Assembly: GCF_009760405.1 (NCBI RefSeq)
Contig: NZ_WRPP01000001.1
Coordinates: 1,426,001-1,490,000, forward strand
From: Nocardia terrae
Lineage (GTDB): Bacteria; Actinomycetota; Actinomycetes; Mycobacteriales; Mycobacteriaceae
Direction of reading: 5' to 3'
DNA length: 64,000 nt
Made by a program: the position numbers and the translations under genes. The notes under the pieces were generated by a model. That model was not told the DNA's origin, searched no databases, and worked only from the letters and a program-made list of their open reading frames with translations. Positions 7,641 to 16,685 of this stretch are shown here, in pieces. Numbering within the stretch: the stretch's first letter is position 1; every line of letters starts with the position of its first letter.

Positions 7641-9038
7641 ATGGATGACAGGGGGATTCAACGTATTCCGGCGTCGGTGTATCGGCAGGGCGAGCCGGAC
7701 GAGCATTGGGATGACTACGCGAATTGGGCTGCGGACAGCGATGATCCGCAGGTGCTGGAGACGTTGGTCGGCGCGTACTCGACCGAGTCGCGGCATTGCT
7801 GTCGCGTCGTGATCCATCGATCCCTCTACGCCGCTGCTCACGGGCCCTTGGCTGCCGTACTCGCCGAGCGTTGGTGGGATTCGCGGGATCCCTGGGAAGC
7901 GATGGTCGCGACCCGGGCCACCGGTGACGCCGAACGTCTCCGGACTCGGCTCGCCGATGAACGATCGGGCGTCGTGCTCGCCGCGATCGAAGGATTGGCC
8001 GCTCACGCCGCGGAGTCGGCGGAGATCGCAGTACTCGGCCGGATCGTCGCTCGTCCCGAACCGGATTGGCGCTGGTCTCGTGCCGCGGCGGCACGCAGGC
8101 TGCGCACGATCGGCGGATCGGATGCCGAAGCAGCGCTCCAGCAGCGGTTTCTCTCGCCGCTCGATCCACCCTGGCGCGACGATCCGAAATGGATCGCGGA
8201 GCATGGCCCAGCCGCGGTCCCGGAGCTCATCGCCCAACTCGGGGAACAGATCTGGCGGTGGGAGGGACCATATGTGCTGGGGGCCTTGCGTGTGACAGCG
8301 GCCGTGCCGACTATCTGTCGTCTCCTGCGGGACGATCCCAATTGGCTGGCGGGGATAGCCGCGCTCGGCAGGATCGGAGTGGTCGACAGCGTCGAAACCC
8401 TGATGGAGCCGGCGATTACAGGGAACGCCGAGGCCCGGGATCACAGTCTGCGCGCTCTGGTTCGGATCAGTCCTGGGTCAGCGGTGGCGGCCGCGCTGTT
8501 CGCGATCAACGACATCGAACCCGACGTGCGCGATCGGGCCGCCCGCATCCTGACCAGACACGGCGATCAGCGTGCGGTGCTAGCGCTGATCCGACTCTGC
8601 GACACCGCATTTGCCGAGGCCGCCGCAGGGGCGCTCGGCCGTATCGCGGACCCTCGGGCCGAGCCGACGTTATGGAAGTTGTTCTCCACCGGTACTCCTC
8701 GCGTCCGGGCAGCAGCCGGTCGTGCGCTGAGTCGGGTACCCGGTCCGCGCCGCTATCTCGATTACGGTGCCCGGCAGCGTGATCCGAGCCTCCGACTCGC
8801 CTATGTCCGGCTGCTGAGCCACCGTCCGGACTGGGAGACGCCCCATAGCCTCGAGCACTGGCTTCGGGACCCCGATCCCAAGGTTCGGGCCGTCACAGCG
8901 CATCTGATCGCCACCCTTGGCCTCGACACGCTGCGGGTGCCGCTCGACGCGCTGCTGAACGATCCCGATCCCCGGGTCCGCAGGGCGGCGGCGAGCGCGG
9001 GGCGGCGGCTCGACCACCGGCTCGATCCGCAGACCTGA
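7641..9038 (+). CDS. HEAT-repeat protein
   Basis: This 465-residue protein is made of repeated pairs of helices of HEAT/PBS-lyase type. Examples are RLADERSGVVLAAIEGLAAH, DDPNWLAGIAALGRIGVVDS, EPDVRDRAARILTRHGDQRA, and LRDPDPKVRAVTAHLIATLG near the C-terminus. No catalytic domain, signal or membrane segment is visible. Such proteins are usually scaffolds or modulators of partner proteins; the partner is not evident from the neighbours, and no operon is formed. Confidence 0.72.
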   Translation: MDDRGIQRIPASVYRQGEPDEHWDDYANWAADSDDPQVLETLVGAYSTESRHCCRVVIHRSLYAAAHGPLAAVLAERWWDSRDPWEAMVATRATGDAERLRTRLADERSGVVLAAIEGLAAHAAESAEIAVLGRIVARPEPDWRWSRAAAARRLRTIGGSDAEAALQQRFLSPLDPPWRDDPKWIAEHGPAAVPELIAQLGEQIWRWEGPYVLGALRVTAAVPTICRLLRDDPNWLAGIAALGRIGVVDSVETLMEPAITGNAEARDHSLRALVRISPGSAVAAALFAINDIEPDVRDRAARILTRHGDQRAVLALIRLCDTAFAEAAAGALGRIADPRAEPTLWKLFSTGTPRVRAAAGRALSRVPGPRRYLDYGARQRDPSLRLAYVRLLSHRPDWETPHSLEHWLRDPDPKVRAVTAHLIATLGLDTLRVPLDALLNDPDPRVRRAAASAGRRLDHRLDPQT

Positions 9039-9152
9039 GCTCGGACCGACAGGTTCAGTCCCACCCAGTCGGACTGGTCGACCGATTCTCGGCGTTCGAC
9101 GTCGGGCCGTTGTCACTCTGATCGGATATCCCGTCAGAGTGGAGGGAGCGGT

Positions 9153-10439
9153 GTGATCGAGCCTGCGTCGAGAGCGGATCCGTTGCGGTTGGCCGAGTTG
9201 GGGGGCGATTCGGGTGCGGTGCTGCGGGTGGTCGCGTATTTCGATGAGTTCGCGGCGAATGCCGATACGGTGATTCGTGCGGTCGCGCTGTTCGCCGAAT
9301 GCGTGGTCGGTGCTAGTTGGCCATCGGGCGTCGTGATTCGTTACGACGGGGCGGGGCGCTTGTTGCCTGCCACGGTGACGCCCGTCGATGCGGTCGGTGT
9401 GGAACCGGCGGTGTGGCTGGAGTGGCCGGCGGCGGGTGGTGCGGGTATGCCGGGGGCGGTGCATCCGCTCGGCGGGGTGGTGCTGGATCGGCTACGGCAT
9501 TGCCTGCGGGTGGTGGAGGCGCGACATGCGGCGCGGTCGTTGCGGATGGATGATCCGGCGTTGCTGGAAGTGGTGCTGTCGGAGAAGGAACGGGTGCGGG
9601 CGATGCGGCTGCTCGGGCTGGATCCGGGGCGGGCCACACGGGTGCTCGCGGTCGCGGGGCCCGGGGCGGGGGAGGCGGTGCGGATCATCGGTGAATATGT
9701 GCCGATCGCGCGGCAGGCGGTGATCGGGGCGGCGACGGCGGTGCTGGTGCAGGATTTCGGGGCTTCGGTGGTGGATCGGGGGTTGTCGGATCGGTTGAAT
9801 TCGGCTGTGGTGCGCGCGTTTCCGGCATCACAGGTGGGGGCGGGCGGGCCGTGGATCGGGATGGGGGAGCGGGGGGCAGCGGTGTCGGCGGCGGTGTCGT
9901 GGGGGCAGGCGCGGCGGGCGTTGCGGTTCGCGTCGTCGACGTGGCACGGGCGGCGGGTGATCGCGTTCGAGCGGTTGGGGTCGTTGGAGCTGCTGGCGGA
10001 TATGCCGGTGCAGCGGCTGCTCGGGAATGCGGATGTGGTGCGGGTCAACGAGTTCGCGGCCAGCGAGGCGGGGGCGTTGGCGGTGGACACGGTGGAGGCG
10101 TTCTGCATGTTCGGGACCTTGCGGCGGACGGCGAACGAGCTGCATGTGCACCACAGCACGGTGGCGGCGCGGATCGCGCAGGTGGAGGCGGTCATGGGGT
10201 GGGACATGGGGGAGGCGCTGGATCGGTTCATGGCGACGCTGGTGTTGACGGTGCGGCGGATCGCGCTGTCCTCGGCCGACTACCTGATCGAGTTCCGTCA
10301 GCTGCTGCTCTGGCCGGTGAACGACGACGGCCTGATCGAAGGCGAGGACTCCTACCACTCGGGGCCGGTGACGATCCGCACGCTGTCGCGCGAGGAGTTG
10401 CCCAGGGAATACGTCGAACTCGTGTACCCGGCCGTCTGA
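9153..10439 (+). CDS. PucR-type helix-turn-helix regulator
   Basis: This 428-residue regulator has a C-terminal PucR-like helix-turn-helix at about residues 310-365 (DTVEAFCMFGTLRRTANELH, then HHSTVAARIAQVE). A GGDEF-like CdaR-type segment (RFASSTWHGRRVIAFERLGSLELL) precedes it. The GTG at 9153 is preceded by GGAGGGAG. It lies 19 bases before the fadD-type gene on the same strand and probably controls or is co-transcribed with the lipid genes that follow. The effector is unknown. Confidence 0.75.
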   Translation: MIEPASRADPLRLAELGGDSGAVLRVVAYFDEFAANADTVIRAVALFAECVVGASWPSGVVIRYDGAGRLLPATVTPVDAVGVEPAVWLEWPAAGGAGMPGAVHPLGGVVLDRLRHCLRVVEARHAARSLRMDDPALLEVVLSEKERVRAMRLLGLDPGRATRVLAVAGPGAGEAVRIIGEYVPIARQAVIGAATAVLVQDFGASVVDRGLSDRLNSAVVRAFPASQVGAGGPWIGMGERGAAVSAAVSWGQARRALRFASSTWHGRRVIAFERLGSLELLADMPVQRLLGNADVVRVNEFAASEAGALAVDTVEAFCMFGTLRRTANELHVHHSTVAARIAQVEAVMGWDMGEALDRFMATLVLTVRRIALSSADYLIEFRQLLLWPVNDDGLIEGEDSYHSGPVTIRTLSREELPREYVELVYPAV

Positions 10440-10458
10440 CAGCGGCGAGACTCGGCAT

Positions 10459-12150
10459 ATGGAAGGCGATTCGGACATGACGGACCTATCGGCAGCGCCG
10501 GTCGAGCGGCGCGCGGATATCGCGACGCTGTTGCTGGACCGGCTCGGTGACCAGCGACTCGGACTGCGCACCCGCGAGCGGGACTGGACGTGGGACGCGG
10601 TGGTGCGCGAGTCGGCCGCGCGCGCTGAACTGGCGCGGGAACTGCGGCGCGAGGGCCCCTTTCACATCGGAGTGTTGTTGGACAACGTGCCCGATTTCGT
10701 CTTCTGGCTGGGGGCCGCCGCACTGTCGGGCGCGACCGTGGCCGGTATCAATCCGACGCGCGGAAACACCCAGCTGGCCGCCGACATCCGCTATGTGGAC
10801 TGCCAGCTGATCGTCACCGACGCGGCCGGAATGGGCCGCTTGCGGGCCCTGGAGCTGGATCTCGCACCCGACCGGTTCCTGCTCGTGGACGACCCGGCCT
10901 ACCTCGACCGCGTCGCCGCGCACCGCACCGAGCCGGTCGCGCACGCGGGCCCGGAAGCCTTGCTGCTGTTGCTGTTCACCTCCGGCACCACGGGCACCTC
11001 CAAGGCGGTCAAGTGCACGCAGCGCCGCCTGGCGGCGATCGCCTATGGGGCGTCGGACAAGTTCGGTCACCTCCGCGCGGACGTCGACTACTGCTGCATG
11101 CCGTTGTTCCACGGCAACGCCATCATGGCGCTGTGGGCTCCCGCGCTGGCCAACGGCGCGACGGTCTGCCTGACCCCGAAGTTCTCCGCCTCCGGATTCC
11201 TCTCGGACGTCCGGTATTTCGGCGCGACCTTCTTCACCTATGTCGGCAAGGCCCTCGGCTACCTGCTGGCGACCCCGGAGGCTCCCGACGACGCCGACAA
11301 CACCCTGGTCCGAGGGTTCGGCACCGAGGCGTCCGTGGCCGATCAGGCCGACTTCCGCCGCCGCTTCGGCGCGGAGCTGTTCGAGGGCTACGGCTCCAGC
11401 GAGGGTCCGGCCCTGGCGGCCCTCGACCCGCAGGCGCCGCCGTCCGCACTGGGCCGACCGGCGCATCCCGGTGTGGCCGTGGTGAATCCGGAGACCCTCA
11501 ACGATTGCGCGCGAGCCGTGCTGGATGAATACGGTCGCGTCACCAATCCCGACGAAGCGGTCGGCGAGATGATCGACAAGGCGGGCGCGCTCGTCTTCGA
11601 AGGCTATTACAAAAACGATGCCGCGGATGCCGAGCGTTTGCGGAACGGCTGGTATTGGACCGGCGATCTCGGATATATCGACGAAGCGGGATTTCTCTAT
11701 TTCGCCGGACGCAAAGGCGACTGGCTGCGCGTGGACGGCGAGAACACCTCCACGCTGTTGATCGAACAGGTGATTCGACGCCATCCCGCGGTCATCGCCG
11801 CCGCCGTCTACGGCGTGCCCGATCCACGCTCGGGCGATCAGGTGATGGCGGCCGTTGAGGTCGCCGACCCGGCCGTCTTCGAGGTGGCCGAGTTCGCCGA
11901 ATTCCTCAGTGCCCAAGATGATCTCGGCAGCAAGGGCGCGCCCCGGCTGTTGCGGGTCTCGGCCGAGCTGCCGGTCACGGGATCGAACAAGGTGCTCAAA
12001 CGCCAACTGCAGCAGCAGCGTTGGCACACCGACGAGCCGATCTACCGCTGGGCCGGTCGCGGCAAGCCGGAGTACGAGCCATTTACTGAAACAGACAAAT
12101 TCCAACTGAAGGCGGAGTTCGCCACTTTCGGACGGGGGAACTTGTTCTAA
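10459..12150 (+). CDS. Acyl-CoA synthetase, FadD17-like
   Basis: This is a 563-residue ANL-superfamily ligase. The phosphate loop is LLLFTSGTTGTSKAVKCTQ at about residues 172-190. Other markers are FEGYGSSEGPA, the NGWYWTGDLGYIDE segment and the C-terminal GRKGDWLRVDGEN hinge, with a late Lys in GSNKVLKRQL. It should convert a fatty acid to acyl-CoA in the cytosol. The overall pattern resembles mycobacterial FadD1/FadD17; this is a similarity call from memory. An ATG at 10477 is an alternative start. Downstream lie an acyltransferase and an acyl-CoA dehydrogenase, giving a lipid-metabolism block. Confidence 0.85.
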   Translation: MEGDSDMTDLSAAPVERRADIATLLLDRLGDQRLGLRTRERDWTWDAVVRESAARAELARELRREGPFHIGVLLDNVPDFVFWLGAAALSGATVAGINPTRGNTQLAADIRYVDCQLIVTDAAGMGRLRALELDLAPDRFLLVDDPAYLDRVAAHRTEPVAHAGPEALLLLLFTSGTTGTSKAVKCTQRRLAAIAYGASDKFGHLRADVDYCCMPLFHGNAIMALWAPALANGATVCLTPKFSASGFLSDVRYFGATFFTYVGKALGYLLATPEAPDDADNTLVRGFGTEASVADQADFRRRFGAELFEGYGSSEGPALAALDPQAPPSALGRPAHPGVAVVNPETLNDCARAVLDEYGRVTNPDEAVGEMIDKAGALVFEGYYKNDAADAERLRNGWYWTGDLGYIDEAGFLYFAGRKGDWLRVDGENTSTLLIEQVIRRHPAVIAAAVYGVPDPRSGDQVMAAVEVADPAVFEVAEFAEFLSAQDDLGSKGAPRLLRVSAELPVTGSNKVLKRQLQQQRWHTDEPIYRWAGRGKPEYEPFTETDKFQLKAEFATFGRGNLF

Positions 12151-12221
12151 CCCTCGGTCTGTGACCTGCAAGAGCTTTCGTTACGATGCTGTTATCGCAG
12201 CTCTGGCAGGGAGGGTTTGTT

Positions 12222-13070
12222 TTGAATACGCAAGAAACGCTGAGCGACGGCGCACCGCTGCATGTCGATCTCACCGAGACCGATCGCCGCATCATCGATC
12301 TGCTCATCGCGCCGTCGCGCGCCTGGTTCAGCCCGCGCTTCTACGGCATGGAGAATTTCCCGCTCGAGGGCCCGGTGCTGCTCGTGGGCAATCACTCGCT
12401 CGCGGGCGGCACCGACGCGCCGCTGCTCGCGCACGAGATTCTCGTCCAACACGACCGGCTGGTGCGGGGGCTCGCCGAGAATGTGCTGATCGACGTACCG
12501 GGTCTGCGAGATGTGTTGCACCGCTGGGGAATCGTGCGCGGCAACCGCCGCAACTGCACCACGCTGCTGGAGAAGGGTGAGGCCGTCGCGGTGTTCCCGG
12601 GCGGCGGTCGCGAGGCCATGCGCGGCAAGGGGCAGAAGTACCAGTTGCTGTGGGAGGGCCGTACCGGCTTCGCCAAGATGGCGATCCAGACCGGCGCGCC
12701 CATCGTCCCGATCGCCATGGTCGGCGGTGACGACATCTACGACATCGTCTTCGACGGCGACCATCCGGTCATGCTGCCGCTGCGCAAGGCGGTCGAGGGT
12801 CTGGGCCTGCGCTCGAACCTGACCCCGCCGCTCATCCGCGGACTCGGCCCGACCCTGATCCCCAAGCCGGAACGCTTCTACTACGCGCTCGGAACGCCCA
12901 TCGACGTCAGCCCATGGCGTGACGCCGAGGATCTCGACGAAGCCGCCGGCGAGCTTCAGGTCGTGGTGAAGAAGGCCCTCGAAGGTGAACTCGACTTCCT
13001 GCTGGCCGAGCGCGACCGTGACCGCGGTCGCAGCCTGCTGGGCCGCACCCTGGGCCGCTTCGGCCTGTGA
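12222..13070 (+). CDS. Lysophospholipid/diacylglycerol acyltransferase-like protein
   Basis: This 282-residue protein of the LPLAT superfamily, MGAT-like branch, has a glycerol-acyltransferase motif GNHSLAGGTDAPLL (His and Asp) and FPGGGREAMRGKG, typical of the MGAT/DGAT-like subgroup, followed by AKMAIQTGAPIVPIAMVGG. It should transfer an acyl group from acyl-CoA to a glycerolipid or other alcohol at the membrane. TTG at 12222 is chosen because AGGGAGGG stands 6-7 bases upstream; an ATG at 12186 is in frame but lacks such a site. It follows the FadD-type gene and precedes FadE. Confidence 0.75.
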   Translation: MNTQETLSDGAPLHVDLTETDRRIIDLLIAPSRAWFSPRFYGMENFPLEGPVLLVGNHSLAGGTDAPLLAHEILVQHDRLVRGLAENVLIDVPGLRDVLHRWGIVRGNRRNCTTLLEKGEAVAVFPGGGREAMRGKGQKYQLLWEGRTGFAKMAIQTGAPIVPIAMVGGDDIYDIVFDGDHPVMLPLRKAVEGLGLRSNLTPPLIRGLGPTLIPKPERFYYALGTPIDVSPWRDAEDLDEAAGELQVVVKKALEGELDFLLAERDRDRGRSLLGRTLGRFGL

Positions 13071-13086
13071 GCCTCACTCTGACTTC

Positions 13087-13102
13087 TCGGTAGGTTTACC
13101 GA
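13087..13102. terminator. Stem-loop after acyltransferase gene
   Basis: TCGGTA (13087-13092) and TACCGA (13097-13102) form a perfect 6-base stem with a GGTT loop, 17 bases after the acyltransferase stop. It has no T-run, so it could be a weak terminator or an operator of the following FadE gene. Confidence 0.35.
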
Positions 13103-13249
13103 AGTTCAGGCTCTCCGTTCCGCGACGTCAATGGCGACTGTCGCAGTTCGGACCACTTTCTCGCCCCGCGAAGTTAACCTCCGTTCGACTTTCGAGTACC
13201 GTATTGGGCACCGGCGATGGTGCCGATGTGGTCACTGTAGGAGGTTGGC

Positions 13250-14395
13250 GTGGAGCGCACCCTTTTCGAACCCGAACACGAGCTGTTCCGGGAGTCGTTC
13301 CGTAAGTTTCTCGATCAGCATGTGGCTGCCCATCACGAGCAGTGGGAGCACGACGGCATCGTCGATCGCTCGGTCTGGCTCGAGGCCGGCAAGCAGGGAT
13401 TCCTCGGCATGGCGGTGCCGGAGGAGTTCGGCGGCGGGGGTGTGAAGGATTTCCGGTACAACGCCATCGTGACCGAGGAGGTCACCAAGGGCATGTACTC
13501 CGGGCTGGGTTTCGGTCTGCACAATGACGTGATCGCGCCCTACCTGCTGGAACTGGCCAACGAGGAGCAGAAGCAGCGCTGGCTGCCCGGCTTCTGTTCC
13601 GGTGAGATCATCACCGCCATCGCCATGACCGAGCCCGGCACCGGCTCGGATCTGCAGGGCATCAAGACCCGCGCGGTGCGCGACGGCGACGACTGGATCC
13701 TCAACGGCTCCAAGACGTTCATCACCAACGGCATCAATGCCGACATCGTGATCGTGGTCGCCCAGACCGATCCGGCCAAGGGCGCGATGGGCTTCTCGCT
13801 GCTCGTGGTCGAGCGCGGCATGCCCGGTTTCGAACGCGGCCGCAACCTGGACAAGATCGGCCTCAAAGCGCAGGACACCGCGGAGCTGTCCTTCGCCGAC
13901 GTCCGCGTCCCCGGCAAGAACCTGCTCGGCACCGAGGGGCAGGGCTTCATCCACCTGATGCAGAACCTCCCGCAAGAGCGCCTGTCCATCGCCGTCATGG
14001 CCGCCGCCGCCATGGAGGGCTGCCTGGACCTCACCTGCCAGTACGTCCGTGACCGCAAGGCGTTCGGCAAACCCATTGGCGCACAGCAGAACACGCGCTT
14101 CGTGCTGGCCGAGCTGGCCACCAAGACCACCGCGGTGCGCGTCTTCACCGACCGCTGCATCGAGCTGCTGAACCAGGAGAAGCTGACCGTCGAAGAGGCG
14201 GCCATGGCCAAGTGGTGGTCCACCGAGGAACAGCTCGACCTCATCACCAAGTGCCTGCAGCTGCACGGCGGCTACGGCTATATGCGCGAATACCCGATCG
14301 CCAAGGCCTACATGGACGCTCGCGTCCAGACCATCTACGGCGGCACCACCGAGATCATGAAGGAGATCATCGGCCGCAGCCTGAAACTCGCCTGA
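13250..14395 (+). CDS. Acyl-CoA dehydrogenase, long-chain type (FadE)
   Basis: This 381-residue flavoprotein of the acyl-CoA dehydrogenase family has N-terminal helices, the FAD/substrate motif TEPGTGSDLQGIKTRA, and a C-terminal block GYGYMREYPIAKAYMDARV followed by IYGGTTEIMKEII. The IYGGT form (Gly, not Glu) resembles long-chain acyl-CoA dehydrogenases, where the catalytic base lies elsewhere in the chain. It introduces the 2,3-double bond of acyl-CoA in β-oxidation or lipid remodelling. The GTG at 13250 has AGGAGG 8 bases upstream. Confidence 0.9.
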   Translation: MERTLFEPEHELFRESFRKFLDQHVAAHHEQWEHDGIVDRSVWLEAGKQGFLGMAVPEEFGGGGVKDFRYNAIVTEEVTKGMYSGLGFGLHNDVIAPYLLELANEEQKQRWLPGFCSGEIITAIAMTEPGTGSDLQGIKTRAVRDGDDWILNGSKTFITNGINADIVIVVAQTDPAKGAMGFSLLVVERGMPGFERGRNLDKIGLKAQDTAELSFADVRVPGKNLLGTEGQGFIHLMQNLPQERLSIAVMAAAAMEGCLDLTCQYVRDRKAFGKPIGAQQNTRFVLAELATKTTAVRVFTDRCIELLNQEKLTVEEAAMAKWWSTEEQLDLITKCLQLHGGYGYMREYPIAKAYMDARVQTIYGGTTEIMKEIIGRSLKLA

Positions 14396-14411
14396 CCGGA
14401 GGCGGTTCCCT

Positions 14412-14455
14412 AGCGACAGTTCGGACAGAGCGGAGCGACAGTTCGGACATAGCGG
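14412..14455. repeat. Two tandem 22-base direct repeats
   Basis: The unit AGCGACAGTTCGGACAGAGC plus GG occurs at 14412-14433 and again at 14434-14455 with one difference (AGAG to ATAG). It lies 17 bases after the FadE stop, in a 478-base stretch (14396-14873) without a convincing gene. Function is unknown; it could be regulator half-sites or simple slippage. Confidence 0.7.
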
Positions 14456-14461
14456 TCGGAA

Positions 14462-14480
14462 ACTACAGTTCTTCTGTAGT
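14462..14480. terminator. Perfect 7-base inverted repeat downstream of fadE
   Basis: ACTACAG (14462-14468) and CTGTAGT (14474-14480) are exact reverse complements around TTCTT. Placed 67 bases after fadE and directly behind the tandem repeats, it may be a terminator or regulator site. It is not G/C-rich, unlike usual terminators in this genome. Confidence 0.35.
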
Positions 14481-14796
14481 CGACTGTGCCACCAGGTAAT
14501 TTGTGGGTTGGACCGGTTGCGGTGCACCGTCTCCACGGCGTTTCCGGTCCTCTCGCGGCGTGCGTTCCAGCAAAACCCGCTGCAGACTCTTCGGGATCGG
14601 TGCACGGAGAAGGGCCGATGAGTCTTCTCGGCCGCACCGCCGCCGGTCTTTTCGCCGGGGGTGCGTGGATGTCGCACGATGGACCATGTCGCGCCCTCGG
14701 CTGCCCGTGAGGTGCGCGAAGCCTACGACGCTCGCGCGCGGCGGCCCACCCGCGTGCGATGCCCGCTCTCCTCCCGGTGAGTCCGGAATTTATATG

Positions 14797-14814
14797 TAAC
14801 GCACGGTAGCGTAA
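14797..14814. promoter_or_regulatory. Candidate operator upstream of alpha/beta hydrolase
   Basis: TAACGC (14797-14802) and GCGTAA (14809-14814) form an inverted repeat with 5 of 6 matches and a 6-base spacer, in an A/T-rich island about 60 bases before the hydrolase start. TetR-type operators in mycolate actinomycetes often look like this. No regulator gene is adjacent, so this is tentative. Confidence 0.35.
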
Positions 14815-14873
14815 ATATTGATCAGCGTGACATGCTGTAGCGGCAAACTTGTGCCCCGAGAGGTGTGGTGTCA

Positions 14874-15809
14874 ATGGCGACCCATGGATCCGTTCCCGAG
14901 CCCGCGGGAAATCCGGGCCGAATCAGCGCTTTTCACCGCGATGGATTGACTTTCCCCGTGGTCGATTCCGGCCCGATCGAGGGCGAGTCGGTGTTGTTGC
15001 TGCACGGCTGGCCCCAGGACTCCCGAAGCTGGAGCGAAGTCTCGGACCTGCTGAATCAGGCTGGGTTCCGGACGTTTTCGCCCGATCTGCGCGGTGCCAG
15101 CGCTACCGCGGCCCCGCGCTGGCGATGGCAGTACCGGCTCGACGAGCTGGCGGCGGACGTGCTGGCGATGATCGATCGGATCGGGCAGCCGGTGCACGTC
15201 GTCGGCCATGACTGGGGAGCGGCCGCGGCCTGGGCGACCGCGATCGTGGCGGGGGATCGGCTGCTCTCGCTGTCGGCGCTGTCGGTGCCGCATCCGGGCG
15301 CGTTCGCGCGGGCGATGCTCACCACCCGGCAAGGTTTGGCGTCGTGGTACATGTACTTGTTCCAGCTGCCGCTGATGCCCGAGATCGTGCTCCGGACAAA
15401 GCTTTTCGGACAGTTGTTGCGGAAGACGGGCCAGTCGGACTCGGTTTCGCGGCGCGATGCCGAGCGGGTGCGGGACCGGGTGATCGCACGCGGTGGGCTG
15501 CACTGGTATCGCGGCATGCCGTTCTCCGATCCGCGCATCGTGCGCGGCCGTGTCGCCGTCCCCGTATTACAGGTGTGGAGCGACGGCGACACGGCAATCC
15601 TCGAATCCGGCATCGAGCTGACAGCCCGCTATGCCGACGGTCCGTTCCGGCTCGAGGTGCTGCCGGGGGTATCGCACTGGATTCCCGAGGAAGCGCCCGA
15701 GGCGGTGTCCCGACTGCTCATCGAGCATTTTCGTGCGAACGGGCGAGGCGAAGAGCCACTGCCGCACGAGCTTTCGACGAGGTCGTCAGCGCCGACCCGA
15801 CGGACGTAG
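14874..15809 (+). CDS. Alpha/beta hydrolase, epoxide hydrolase-like
   Basis: This 311-residue α/β hydrolase has the oxyanion segment LLLHGWPQDSRSW and a nucleophile elbow VVGHDWGAAAAW in which the nucleophile is Asp, as in epoxide hydrolases and haloalkane dehalogenases. VWSDGDTAI probably holds the acid and GVSHWIPEEAP the catalytic His. It should open an epoxide or hydrolyse a related ester-like substrate in the cytosol. The ATG at 14874 is preferred, with GAGAGG about 10 bases upstream; GTG codons at 14865 and 14868 are alternatives. The 3' end overlaps the convergent RNA ligase gene by 24 bases. Confidence 0.82.
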   Translation: MATHGSVPEPAGNPGRISAFHRDGLTFPVVDSGPIEGESVLLLHGWPQDSRSWSEVSDLLNQAGFRTFSPDLRGASATAAPRWRWQYRLDELAADVLAMIDRIGQPVHVVGHDWGAAAAWATAIVAGDRLLSLSALSVPHPGAFARAMLTTRQGLASWYMYLFQLPLMPEIVLRTKLFGQLLRKTGQSDSVSRRDAERVRDRVIARGGLHWYRGMPFSDPRIVRGRVAVPVLQVWSDGDTAILESGIELTARYADGPFRLEVLPGVSHWIPEEAPEAVSRLLIEHFRANGRGEEPLPHELSTRSSAPTRRT

Positions 15810-16568
15810 GCGGCGCAGGGTGCGCTCGTAGTCCTCGACGCGCGCCTTGGCGATGACCGAACGATCCGGGCTGCGCAGCACGATGCCCTCGGGGCGGCCG
15901 CCCGCGCCGCCGTCGAGGGCGCTGCGGGTGGTGGGCAGCTCGGTGGCGAGGAAGTCCCGGGTGGCGGTCAGCTCGCCCGGCAGGTCCGCGCCGTCGAGGG
16001 TGAAAAGCCTTGGGGTGATCTCGATTCCGGCTACGCGTGCGGCGTCGAGCAGTTCGGGTTCGGGCAGGAAGTACTGGCCGCCGGATTCCCGCCAGGCCGA
16101 GATCCGGGCGACGGGCTGATCCAGGATCGCCTCGACGTCGCGCAGCTCGAGCACATCGAACAAGCGGTAGCCCACGCTCCGCTCACCGGTGTACTGGGTG
16201 CTCGCGGCGGTGACCTTGCCGCCGTACAGCTCGAGGAAGTACACCCGGACCCGATCCTCGACCGCGCTCAGCGACTCGGCGAGCTCGCGCAGCGCCGCGA
16301 CGATCCCCAGCGCCGGGTTGGCGATGAGATCGCCGCGGGCGTGGAGCAGTTCCTCGCGGCTGCCCAGCAGCCAGCTGCCGTCGGGCAGCAGCACGATGCG
16401 CGCGTTGGTGCCGTCGATCTTCTCGGTACCGATCACCGGCCCGGTGAAGGCGGTCACCGTCTCGGTGAGGGACCCCTTCTCGCCCAGCTGGTGGTAGGTC
16501 TGGATGGACGGGTACTTGGTAGCGCTGTTGATCGCCTCCAGGTTCGCGGCGCGCACATCGAAATTCAT
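15786..16568 (-). CDS. ATP-dependent RNA ligase family protein (Rnl2-like)
   Basis: This 260-residue nucleotidyltransferase has motif I at GTEKIDGTNARI, with Lys50 as the predicted AMP-accepting lysine. Motif III-like VYFLELYGG, motif IV EGIVLRS and motif V KARVEDYERTL follow in order. This is the T4 RNA ligase 2-like arrangement, and length fits the catalytic domain alone. It should seal or repair nicked RNA, or act on another polynucleotide. The ATG at 16568 has no strong ribosome binding site; the frame stays open upstream to about 17369, but that part has no ligase character. It is divergent from the PadR gene. Confidence 0.8.
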   Translation of the reverse strand: MNFDVRAANLEAINSATKYPSIQTYHQLGEKGSLTETVTAFTGPVIGTEKIDGTNARIVLLPDGSWLLGSREELLHARGDLIANPALGIVAALRELAESLSAVEDRVRVYFLELYGGKVTAASTQYTGERSVGYRLFDVLELRDVEAILDQPVARISAWRESGGQYFLPEPELLDAARVAGIEITPRLFTLDGADLPGELTATRDFLATELPTTRSALDGGAGGRPEGIVLRSPDRSVIAKARVEDYERTLRRLRPSGRR

Positions 16569-16685
16569 CGTTGCATGGTGCTGGTCGCGGTTACCGGGCG
16601 TCCACGCATTTTCGGCCGCCCGGTACCCGCGCCGCGCACGGGTCATGGCGTCGGTGATAGCTGAGTGGGCACATAAGGTGGGGGC

